From Microcoleus vaginatus WJT46-NPBG5 (GTDB lineage Bacteria > Cyanobacteriota > Cyanobacteriia > Cyanobacteriales > Oscillatoriaceae): 64,000 bases of DNA. The DNA lies in assembly GCA_019359355.1 (NCBI GenBank), contig JAHHHM010000005.1:248001-312000 (forward strand), written 5' to 3'. Position numbers and translations under genes: made by a program. The notes below the pieces were generated by a model, which had not been told where the DNA came from, ran no database searches, and worked only from the letters and a program-made list of their open reading frames with translations. Position 1 is the stretch's first letter, and each line of letters begins with the position of its first letter. This document shows positions 56,660 to 64,000 of this stretch, piece by piece.

Positions 56660-57022
56660 TTAGTACGCGGGAATGGCCGGATCGACCTCAAGTGAGTAGG
56701 CATCAATTCCCCCCACCACATTTTTGACATTGGTGAAACCCTGAGACATCAACCACTGGCACATTTGAGCGGATCTCACCCCGTGATGGCAGAGTACGAG
56801 GGTTTCGGCGTGGGGGTCAAGGCGGGTGGGAATCTCGCCAGACCATTCGGCAAATTCACTCAGGGGCAAGTTTTGAAAACCTTCTAGGTGAGCGATCGCA
56901 ACTTCAGACGGTTCGCGCACATCTAACAGTTGCAAGTTGCCGGTGGTGTCTGACAACAGCCGGTGAGCAAGCTCTTTAACGGTAATCTGGGGAATGGATG
57001 AACGGTAAAATTGAGCGGACAT
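56660..57022 (-). CDS. Rhodanese-like sulfurtransferase
   Basis: A 120-residue single-domain rhodanese. The active-site loop is LVLCHHGVRSAQM with the persulfide-forming Cys78. LLDVREPSEVAIAHLEGFQN is the N-terminal CH2-like motif. It transfers sulfur to an acceptor such as cyanide or a thiol carrier. The rhodanese-hrcA adjacency is common in cyanobacteria. ATG at 57022. Confidence 0.92.
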   Translation of the reverse strand: MSAQFYRSSIPQITVKELAHRLLSDTTGNLQLLDVREPSEVAIAHLEGFQNLPLSEFAEWSGEIPTRLDPHAETLVLCHHGVRSAQMCQWLMSQGFTNVKNVVGGIDAYSLEVDPAIPAY

Positions 57023-57250
57023 CTGGTGCGGGCGGTGGATTCAAGACTACGAACACCAGTCTAAAGTTTATTTTGTTGTGTCTGCTATTTTCTGCGCCGG
57101 CTTTCCCTCAATCAAGCTCAACAGCACTATCTGGGCGAAAGTTATCTTGCAGGATCGAACCAATTAGGGCAAATTCTACAATCAGCCATTTTTGGTAGAA
57201 ATCTGCTAGTGCTTATTTTTATCCTTCAACCTCCAGGGGGATCATATTTT

Positions 57251-60200
57251 CTACACCGGCACTCCTTCAATTTCTGCGTCGGATCGCTCATATAATTCGC
57301 GTAGCTTTTCTAATTTTCCAGCTTCTGGTTGCCAAAAACCACGCCCATTTGCCTCTAACATTCGTCCTACAATGTTGCGAAATGCTTCGGGATTTGCTTC
57401 TCGCAATTTATTCGCCATTTCTGGATCTAAAGCGTAGGTATCCGCTGCCTGATTATAAACCCATGAATCGGTAAAATCAGTGGTGCCGGCCCACCCAATT
57501 AATGCCGTCATTCTCTGTGAGATTTCATAAGCGCCGCCACTGCCTTGATTTGCCATTGCTTCCGCCCATTTTGGATTAAGCAATTTGGTGCGATATTCTA
57601 AACGCAACAAATCGTCTAAATTGCGGGGGGTGGTGTCCTTAGAAAAGCTTTCGACAAAACTGGCGGTTACTTTTTTCCCGCTTTGTTTTTCGGCTGCCCG
57701 TTTTAATGCGCCGGTGTTTGCGTAATATTCTTGAATGTCAGTTAAACCATATTCAACAGAATCAATTTCTTGAACAATCCGATCACTTGTTTTTAACAGT
57801 TCATTCAGCACTTCTCGCCGTGCTTCTCCTTTATCTTGACGTCCGTAACTAAAAACATTGCGATCTTGCCAAGTATTTCCCAATTCTTCCCCAGATTCCC
57901 AATTTCCATCTGTAACGCGATCATTAACAAGGGAACCAAAATCGCCGGCAGGATTAGAAAACAATCGGGCTGAGGCATTTTCCACGCCTTGGGCTTTTAA
58001 AGATAAAGCGTGTTTGCGGATAAAATTTTGTTCTTCCGGTTCCTCGGCTTCTGCCGCGCGTTGAAATAAATCGTCCAGCAATTCAATAATATTGACAAAG
58101 CTATCTCGGAAAATTCCTGACAGATTGGCTAAAACATCAATGCGGGGATGACCCACTTCTGATAAAGGCTTTAGCTGATAGCAAACAATGCGTCCTGTGC
58201 CTTCTTTAACTGGTTCCGCACCTACCAATTCTAGCAGAATTCCGAGGGATTCTCCCTTGGTTTTAATCGCATCCAATCCCCATAGCATCACCGCAACTGT
58301 TTCGGGATATTTGCTATTTTCTTGCAAATGCTGAGCGATTATTTTTTGGGCAATTTCTCGACCGCGTTCATAGGCTGCCGGCGAGGGCATCCGATAAGGA
58401 TCTAAAGCGTGAATATTGCGTCCAGTGGGCAGCACACCTGGGCCATCTCGTAACAAATCACCGCCCGGTGCCGGTGGGATATATTCACCATTTAATCCCC
58501 GTAAAAGATTCGTTAATTCGTCTGTGGTTTGTGCGAGTAAAGTTTGGATTTTGAAAACTTCTTCCAGTTTTTCAGTTGAAACGCCATTTTTGGAGCCGGC
58601 AGTCTTTACACCATCTCCCGATATATCTTCTCCAAAGTAAGCATTAAGATAGGATTTCAAGGCTTCTTCATTTGGCGGTTCTCCAAGGGTGTGCAACCCA
58701 GAGGAAAAAAGGCGTTGTTCCACGACTTGCAGGTATTCATAAACTTTGAAAAAATACTGTGAAAGTGCATCTTTGCTGAACATCCGGGCATTTTCTGGGG
58801 TGAAAGCAATCCCAAATTTTTTGGCATCTTCAAAGGGACAATCGGCTTCAACGCCGGCATCTACGATTTTCTGGCAAATCGCTTCCTTCAGGGCAGAATT
58901 TTTCTGCGGATCTTCTCGGTATTCGGAAATTAAATCCCTGAGAGTCATTAATTCTTTATACAAGCCGGCACGTCCGTATGGCGGAACATTATGCGAAATT
59001 AAAACCCCATAACCGCGACGTTTTGCTAAAATTGATTCTGAGGGATTATTGGCCGCATAGATATAAAGATTTGGCAAATTTCCTAAGAGAATATCCGACC
59101 AAGAATAGCCAGTGTTTCCCAGAGGAGATCCGGGCAACCATTCAACGGTGCCGTGCATTCCGAAGTGAACAACCGCATGGGCATTAAAATCATTTTGCAG
59201 CCATTTATAGAACGCAGCATATTGGGGGTGTGGCGTTAAATCCCGCTCAAACATTAACCGCATTGGATCGCCGGCAACGCCTAAAGGTGGCTGTACCCCA
59301 ATCCAAACATTCCCCAACTGCACACCCCCAATCTGAAATTCATCTCCCTCAGTTTTGATGCCGGCACCTGTCAGAGATTGCCACTGCTTTTCAATGCGGG
59401 TTTTGAGCAGATATCCTAACCATTCTTCTAAAGTTTTAACATTGACAGTATTATCTGCATATAGACGCTGCTCAACGCCAATATCTTGACTTTCTCTCTG
59501 TGTTAATCTGTGTGCATCTGTGGTGCCTTCATCAGCCTCTTTCACCCAGCGGATTAATTCTTCCCCATCTTCAGGTAATTCTCCAACCGTGTAACCTTGT
59601 TCTTTAAGTGCGTGAAGGAACTTCAGAAGCGATTTCGGCACATTTAATAATGCTGCAGTGCCGGTTGCTCCATAGCCTGGAGGAAATCCATATAAGATGA
59701 TGGCAATTCGCCGATTTTCTGGCTTTGTTTTTCTTAATTCAACCCAGCGTTTTAATCTGCCGGTTAACCGCTGCAAACGTTCGGGAACTAAATAAATATC
59801 TTCTCCAACCAAACCCCCAAGCGGAACCGTATCAATTGCCCCATCTAATTCGGGTAAAGCATATAAAACAACACTTTGCAATCCTCCAATTCCTTTACGA
59901 GTCCAAGAGTGAATATCTTGAATTAATAAAGGTGCGGCAATTATGTAGGGTACATTTTTCGCAGCAAGAATACGCTTCGCAACTTCCACTTGCCGGCCGG
60001 CTTCCATTGAACCGGCAGGACCTCCAACTAAAGGAAAACCAATTGTAGAAACAATTGCATCGACTTCTACGGCATCTTTAGATAAAGATAACGTCTGATT
60101 ATTCCCCTGCCGGCGCTGTTCAGTTTCATAACCTGTTGTCATCCAATCTCTTACCGCTACATGACCCTCTACACCATTAATAAAGATCGGTAAAGGAATT

Positions 60201-61015
60201 AATCCAGCCGCTTCAAAATGACGAATCATTTGGGGAATATAGGGCTGTTTTGTAATAACGTGTTTGCGGTATAATAAAATACCAACGATTGGGCATGGGG
60301 GATGGGGCATTGGGCGTTGGGTAAATTCTTGCCCTTTTACTCTGTGGTGATACCACTCTAAATATTGGCGCGGTGATTCAAAATAGCCCTGATAATCTGG
60401 GTGTAATAATCCCATGTTTGGGGTTTCCACCGGCAGCGGAATTTCCCCAACCTTTAACCCCAGATATTTCTCCGCCAGCGTCCAAAACATAGACGCCACA
60501 TTTTCGGAACCGCCGGCATTCCAATAACCATAAATAATCAACCAGTTGCGTAAGTCTTGAACTTTTTGCACCGGCACATATTTTAAAAGCTTTGGCCCTG
60601 TCTTTAAAAAGCTAATATATCCCGCAAGTTTATCTTCCTCTTTGCCATTGCTAAATTTATCCAAAATAAACTTAACCGGCTTCGGCATTCCCTTGGGTTT
60701 ATCCCCAATTTTGAACGCCCCAATCTGCGTCAAACTCATCAATTCCAGTGCAGACTCAAATACTAAGCGAATGGGGATATGTTGCGTGCGATCGCGCAGC
60801 CAAAGCACCTGGTCGTAATCAAACAGCAGGCTGCCAAAGAACACATCCGCCGCTTGCAAAGCCGTTGCAATCGCCTCTGGTTGGCTGGAGATGTCCCGAT
60901 CACTAAATACCCGAATATCCAAATCTGGACAGCGCGCGGTTGCCAGTTTCGCCGCTTGCCGGTATAAGCCGGTGTTGAACGATTCAAACCCAGCAATCAG
61001 AACAATGCGTTTCAT
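57251..61015 (-). CDS. Magnesium-chelatase subunit H-like protein (ChlH/CobN family) with two repeat-derived insertions
   Basis: A 1,254-residue protein. The N-terminal part (VVLIAGFESFNTGLYRQAA-like opening; about 1-170) matches the DUF3479 region of ChlH, and the rest is the CobN/ChlH chelatase core (HFGMHGTVEWLPGSPLGNTG, LYIYAANNPSESILAKRRGYG). The family inserts Mg into protoporphyrin IX or Co into hydrogenobyrinate; this copy differs from the longer standard ChlH, so metal and substrate are left open. Residues about 231-242 (QRPMPHPPCPI) come from an STRR-type tract and residues about 497-507 (TTDAHRLTQRE) from the dispersed ACCACAGATG repeat. ATG at 61015. Confidence 0.85.
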   Translation of the reverse strand: MKRIVLIAGFESFNTGLYRQAAKLATARCPDLDIRVFSDRDISSQPEAIATALQAADVFFGSLLFDYDQVLWLRDRTQHIPIRLVFESALELMSLTQIGAFKIGDKPKGMPKPVKFILDKFSNGKEEDKLAGYISFLKTGPKLLKYVPVQKVQDLRNWLIIYGYWNAGGSENVASMFWTLAEKYLGLKVGEIPLPVETPNMGLLHPDYQGYFESPRQYLEWYHHRVKGQEFTQRPMPHPPCPIVGILLYRKHVITKQPYIPQMIRHFEAAGLIPLPIFINGVEGHVAVRDWMTTGYETEQRRQGNNQTLSLSKDAVEVDAIVSTIGFPLVGGPAGSMEAGRQVEVAKRILAAKNVPYIIAAPLLIQDIHSWTRKGIGGLQSVVLYALPELDGAIDTVPLGGLVGEDIYLVPERLQRLTGRLKRWVELRKTKPENRRIAIILYGFPPGYGATGTAALLNVPKSLLKFLHALKEQGYTVGELPEDGEELIRWVKEADEGTTDAHRLTQRESQDIGVEQRLYADNTVNVKTLEEWLGYLLKTRIEKQWQSLTGAGIKTEGDEFQIGGVQLGNVWIGVQPPLGVAGDPMRLMFERDLTPHPQYAAFYKWLQNDFNAHAVVHFGMHGTVEWLPGSPLGNTGYSWSDILLGNLPNLYIYAANNPSESILAKRRGYGVLISHNVPPYGRAGLYKELMTLRDLISEYREDPQKNSALKEAICQKIVDAGVEADCPFEDAKKFGIAFTPENARMFSKDALSQYFFKVYEYLQVVEQRLFSSGLHTLGEPPNEEALKSYLNAYFGEDISGDGVKTAGSKNGVSTEKLEEVFKIQTLLAQTTDELTNLLRGLNGEYIPPAPGGDLLRDGPGVLPTGRNIHALDPYRMPSPAAYERGREIAQKIIAQHLQENSKYPETVAVMLWGLDAIKTKGESLGILLELVGAEPVKEGTGRIVCYQLKPLSEVGHPRIDVLANLSGIFRDSFVNIIELLDDLFQRAAEAEEPEEQNFIRKHALSLKAQGVENASARLFSNPAGDFGSLVNDRVTDGNWESGEELGNTWQDRNVFSYGRQDKGEARREVLNELLKTSDRIVQEIDSVEYGLTDIQEYYANTGALKRAAEKQSGKKVTASFVESFSKDTTPRNLDDLLRLEYRTKLLNPKWAEAMANQGSGGAYEISQRMTALIGWAGTTDFTDSWVYNQAADTYALDPEMANKLREANPEAFRNIVGRMLEANGRGFWQPEAGKLEKLRELYERSDAEIEGVPV
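59496..59525. repeat. In-frame copy of the dispersed repeat inside the chelatase gene
   Basis: CTCTGTGTTAATCTGTGTGC then ATCTGTGGTG; the reverse complement begins CACCACAGATGCACACAG. It encodes TTDAHRLTQ on the minus strand without breaking the frame. Same family as 377-410 and 55129-55160. Confidence 0.85.
60289..60321. repeat. STRR-like tract inside the chelatase gene
   Basis: TTGGGCATGGGGGATGGGGC then ATTGGGCGTTGGG. It is a G-rich complement of the CCCATGC/CCCAATG heptamers found between genes at 23630-23690. It encodes QRPMPHPPCPI in the protein. Confidence 0.75.
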
Positions 61016-61485
61016 ATAGCCTCAACCCGACATATTTCCTCACTTTCGATTTTAAGAGGTCTTTCAGGCAAATGCAGAATCATTCAACATTCACGTTGAC
61101 TTGAGCGCCTGAAGGCTTTGGCAGTCGGGATTTTTGATAAATGAGGGTAAATTTAGCCTAATATTAACCTAATTCAAGCTGAAGCGGCAGAATTGCTAGG
61201 AATTTATTAACCAAAAGTTTCTGCTTTAATGAGAGGGAAACTGACGGAATTTTCAACGAAAAGGTGCTTTCGGTTTCTTAATTCGCTGGGTTGTGATGTA
61301 GAAATTGTAGTGAAGCGAAAATCAAAATTGGTTGGGTTAGGGAAAACAAAAGTAATTGCTTAATATAGAGGCAAAGGTATCGCTATTTTAATGAGTTGCT
61401 TAGCTTATTTCTTGAAGGATGAAACCGGCTGTCTGATTTTTTAGGGAAATGAAGCCGGCAGGGGTGAAGAGTTAAGTGTCGGTGT
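61016..61485. other. Intergenic region (470 bp)
   Basis: No gene. One inverted repeat, TTCAGGC/GCCTGAA, lies near 61067-61121. No cobalamin-riboswitch B12-box-like sequence was seen upstream of the chelatase gene. Confidence 0.5.
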
Positions 61486-63477
61486 ATGCCGGCACAAAAT
61501 CAACCCTTTATTCCCCTTGAAACTATGCGAACTCAAAAAACCCTCCTCGTCCTGATCACCCTTTTTGCTACCTTCATCCCTCACCCTTTCCTCACAACTA
61601 TCGGCATCTCATCAAATCTGCCGGCTTTATCATTCTCTCCTAGTCCTGAACAGGAGAAGTTACTTGTCTTTAATAAGCTTGCCTCAAAAGCTGTCCTATT
61701 GGCTGAAACCGGCATCCTCTTTACCTCTCTCCAACAAACACAGCAAGCTGAAAAACTGTTCGCTCAATCTTTGCAGGTGGTAGAAACCATCTCAGATCCT
61801 TATCAAAAAGCTGCGGTATTGAGTTACATTGCTTCCAAGATAGTAACAGTGGGAAGAACAGACCAGGCATTGCAACTTGTCGCTAAATCCTTGCAACATC
61901 AGCCAAACATCAAAGATAAATTTCTGAGAAAAATGGTTGTCGGTCCAATAGTTCACAGCTTTTCAGAAATCGCCGCTCAGTTAGTTAAAACGGGAAAATA
62001 TGAGCAGGCTTTAAACTTTGCACAATCCGTCTCGCATATTACCATCAAACCCTGGATGCTGAATCAGCTTGCCTCAGAATTGGCAAAAGCCAGAAAATTT
62101 GAGCAAGCCTTGCAAGTTGCACAAATGATTAGAAGTAACATTGACACAGCCTCAGCATTACATTCAATCGTAATTAACTTAGCAGAGGATAAAAAACTCG
62201 ATCAAGCCTTGGAAGTCGCACAAAGCATCAAACATAACTCTCTAAAAACCAATGCCTTGGAGCTGGTTGTTATCCAGCTTGCCAAAGCAGGACAAACTGA
62301 TCGCGCAATTCAAGCAGCACAATCCATTCCAGACAAAATGGAGAAAGCCCGTGTATTGAGCGACATTGCTGTAACATTAGCAGAAACGGGAAACTTTGAT
62401 AAAGCCTTACAGCTTGCACAAAGCAGTTCTGTTGAATCTTGGCAAGCTCATGCGGTGAGTAAAATTGGTGTCAAGTTAGTTGAAACACGAAACTTTGATC
62501 GCGCTTTTCAACTAGCCAAAACCTATAATAATGAAACCGACTACTCTTCGGTGTTGAGAGATATTGCTGTCAAATTCGTTGAAGCTGCACAAATTGATAG
62601 CGCCTTGCAGATCGCAGGAATGATCACAACTCCTTATGGAAAAAGCCCTGTGTTGCATGGCATTGCAAGTTCAATGGCATCATTAGGACACCTTGGCCAT
62701 GCTTTACAAGTCGCGCAAACGATACCAGATAACGATGCCAAAGCTCAGGTATTAATTCAATTAGCCGGCTTACACGCCAAAGCCGGTCACGAAAACCAAA
62801 GCGAGGCGTTTTTCTCCCAATCTTTACAACTCGTACAAACCATTCATAATGAAGATCGCAAATTCGATCTGCTGCGTATGATCGTTGAAAAAAGGGCAGA
62901 CTTAGGACAAACTGAGCGCGCCTTGCAATTGGTAAAAACACTCACTGAATTTCGTCAACCTTGGGTATTGTCAAGCATCGCTACTAAGTTGCTAAAAGCC
63001 GGACAAGTTGAACCAGCTTTGGAGGTGGCGCAAACCATTAAAGTAGATTCTTCCATTGCTTCTCTGAAAACTGAATTGTTAAGTCAAATCATTTTCAACT
63101 TAACGTCATCTGCCCAAGCCGAAAAAGTTTTACAAGTGGTAACAACGCTTGAAATTGATTCTTTTACTCAATCTCGGTTGTTAAGTTTCTTCGTTTCTAA
63201 ATTAACTTCATTGGGGCAAGTCGAACGGGCTTTGCAGATAGCAAATTCCCCGAAGAATGATGCGATTAGACACGGATTGTTTGGCAGCATTTCTTCATCG
63301 TTGGCTGCATCCGGACAAGTCGAACGCGCGTTACAAGTTGCCCAAAATATCCCAAATAACTTAGAGAAAGGAAGACTTTTAGTTTATATGGGTAAATCTT
63401 TAGCTGAAAAGCAACAAGCAACCCAAGCTTCCAGGGTTTTAAATCAAGCTTTGGCAGTGGTAAATGCTATTGAATAG
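61486..63477 (+). CDS. Exported alpha-helical repeat protein
   Basis: A 663-residue protein with an N-terminal signal (KTLLVLITLFATFIPHPF; ATG at 61486 or 61525). The mature part is built of about 17 units of roughly 33-36 residues with the recurrent word A-L-Q-V-A-Q-x-I, then L...IA..LA..G..E/D.A, for example GQVERALQVAQNIPNN and GQTDRAIQAAQSIPDK. This looks like a PPR/TPR-like solenoid made of paired helices. The family is unknown. It may bind a peptide or a polymer at the surface or in the periplasm. Confidence 0.72.
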   Translation: MPAQNQPFIPLETMRTQKTLLVLITLFATFIPHPFLTTIGISSNLPALSFSPSPEQEKLLVFNKLASKAVLLAETGILFTSLQQTQQAEKLFAQSLQVVETISDPYQKAAVLSYIASKIVTVGRTDQALQLVAKSLQHQPNIKDKFLRKMVVGPIVHSFSEIAAQLVKTGKYEQALNFAQSVSHITIKPWMLNQLASELAKARKFEQALQVAQMIRSNIDTASALHSIVINLAEDKKLDQALEVAQSIKHNSLKTNALELVVIQLAKAGQTDRAIQAAQSIPDKMEKARVLSDIAVTLAETGNFDKALQLAQSSSVESWQAHAVSKIGVKLVETRNFDRAFQLAKTYNNETDYSSVLRDIAVKFVEAAQIDSALQIAGMITTPYGKSPVLHGIASSMASLGHLGHALQVAQTIPDNDAKAQVLIQLAGLHAKAGHENQSEAFFSQSLQLVQTIHNEDRKFDLLRMIVEKRADLGQTERALQLVKTLTEFRQPWVLSSIATKLLKAGQVEPALEVAQTIKVDSSIASLKTELLSQIIFNLTSSAQAEKVLQVVTTLEIDSFTQSRLLSFFVSKLTSLGQVERALQIANSPKNDAIRHGLFGSISSSLAASGQVERALQVAQNIPNNLEKGRLLVYMGKSLAEKQQATQASRVLNQALAVVNAIE

Positions 63478-63648
63478 TTGAAGCAAGAGAAGTGCCGGCC
63501 ATTTTTACAGGCTGAAGTGAGCCGGCGCATTACAAAAACTGTAGATTAAGGGCGCAATTATAAAAAAGTATTGATATTCTCACTGTTAACGGGATTCTCA
63601 GGCTAAAACTGAAGACGAGTCTTTCTAAAAAGCTGAATATCTTTTTGT

Positions 63649-64000
63649 ATGAGAACCCTGCAACCCCAATTACTCAGCCTAGGTGCTTTCACCATTCGCA
63701 CAACAGCTATCGCGCTACTGTTACTGGCGGCTGGATGTGGCGAATCGGCACCGCCTCCAACCCCACCGGCAGCCCCACCCCCGCAAGCCGTACCCGCACC
63801 TAAATCCTCTGCGCCGGCGAAACCGACACCCAACAATCAAACCGCTCAAACTGCTTTACCAAACGGTGCCGATCCGTTTGAATGGGCGCAAGATACAGCC
63901 TTGAGTGCGGCAACCCTTTCCCAAACTGCTCAATCTCCGGATGATTGGAAGTTGGTTTCTAGCAAGTGGCAAGCAGCGATCGTGCAGATGAAAGCTGTGC
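63649..64000 (+). CDS. Lipoprotein, 3' truncated by window edge
   Basis: An open frame from ATG at 63649 continues to the end of the window (117 codons visible). The N-terminal signal has the hydrophobic core TTAIALLLLAAGC, and the lipobox LAAGC places the lipidated Cys near residue 31. A Pro/Ala-rich linker (PPPTPPAAPPPQAVPAPK) follows, then NGADPFEWAQDTALSAATLS. The family cannot be named from this part. Confidence 0.75.
   Translation, partial: MRTLQPQLLSLGAFTIRTTAIALLLLAAGCGESAPPPTPPAAPPPQAVPAPKSSAPAKPTPNNQTAQTALPNGADPFEWAQDTALSAATLSQTAQSPDDWKLVSSKWQAAIVQMKAV

Noticed and set aside
55280-56660. CIRCE element (TTAGCACTC-N9-GAGTGCTAA) near hrcA
   Set aside because: Searched by eye in 56369-56659 and around 57200; only partial half-sites such as AGTGCT occur.
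61016-61200. Cobalamin riboswitch upstream of the chelatase gene
   Set aside because: No B12-box-like sequence was found.

Overview
The window is cyanobacterial chromosome, most likely from a filamentous Oscillatoriales-type strain (Microcoleus/Coleofasciculus-like). This is inferred from protein families that are largely restricted to cyanobacteria (DUF3288, DUF3531, the Sll0314/Alr1548 TPR family, cyanobacterial CysE, YvcK and ChlH forms), from HIP1 sites (GCGATCGC, for example near 2,494, 39,254, 43,309, 55,335, 56,891 and 60,786), from heptamer-type STRR repeats, and from a very high density of the palindrome GCCGGC. No rRNA, tRNA, CRISPR array, intact insertion sequence or prophage was recognised.

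Layout. 1-6 kb: two permeases of a nucleoside-type ABC importer, dxs, a small overlapping protein/aspartic-protease pair, a 35-residue membrane microprotein and a glutathione transferase. 6-12 kb: a DHH phosphoesterase, a divergent NrtR-like Nudix regulator and nicotinamidase-like hydrolase with a palindrome inside the shared promoter, a GNAT, and then a nine-unit 102-104 bp tandem array in which every unit ends in an intrinsic terminator. 12-20 kb: small proteins, a radical SAM protein plus SemiSWEET, and a partner-switching set (STAS antagonist, REC-PP2C phosphatase, RsbW-like kinase). 19.7-30.6 kb: cysE, a Ski2-type helicase, TPR proteins, Nudix, DUF3531, an ABC ATPase and rsmG. 30.7-38.3 kb: Mn-SOD, a compact three-gene operon (aldo/keto reductase, SASA esterase, membrane protein), rpiA, and an Mla/TGD-like lipid transporter (MCE protein plus ATPase). 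38.5-45.7 kb: yvcK, tsaE, a dihydroorotase gene broken by two lesions, lepB, a second degenerate dihydroorotase-like gene and a tandem histidine phosphatase. 45.8-64 kb: a 1,188-residue DUF4347/beta-helix/RTX surface protein, an acetyltransferase, a VIT/vWA protein, two tandem membrane paralogues, hrcA with a rhodanese, a ChlH-family chelatase carrying two repeat-derived insertions, a helical-repeat secreted protein and the start of a lipoprotein.

Most genes are ordinary housekeeping or cyanobacterial-core functions in short operons. The signals that stand out are: (i) the tandem terminator array at 10.6-11.5 kb, which resembles in layout (not in sequence) the NsiR1 small-RNA array of heterocystous cyanobacteria; (ii) the operator-in-promoter of the putative NAD-salvage pair; (iii) loss of the dihydroorotase copy that keeps the active site while a copy lacking it stays intact; and (iv) dispersed repeats that have been translated into the ChlH-family protein. 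Everything was read by eye; no homology search was run, so family names rest on recognised motifs.
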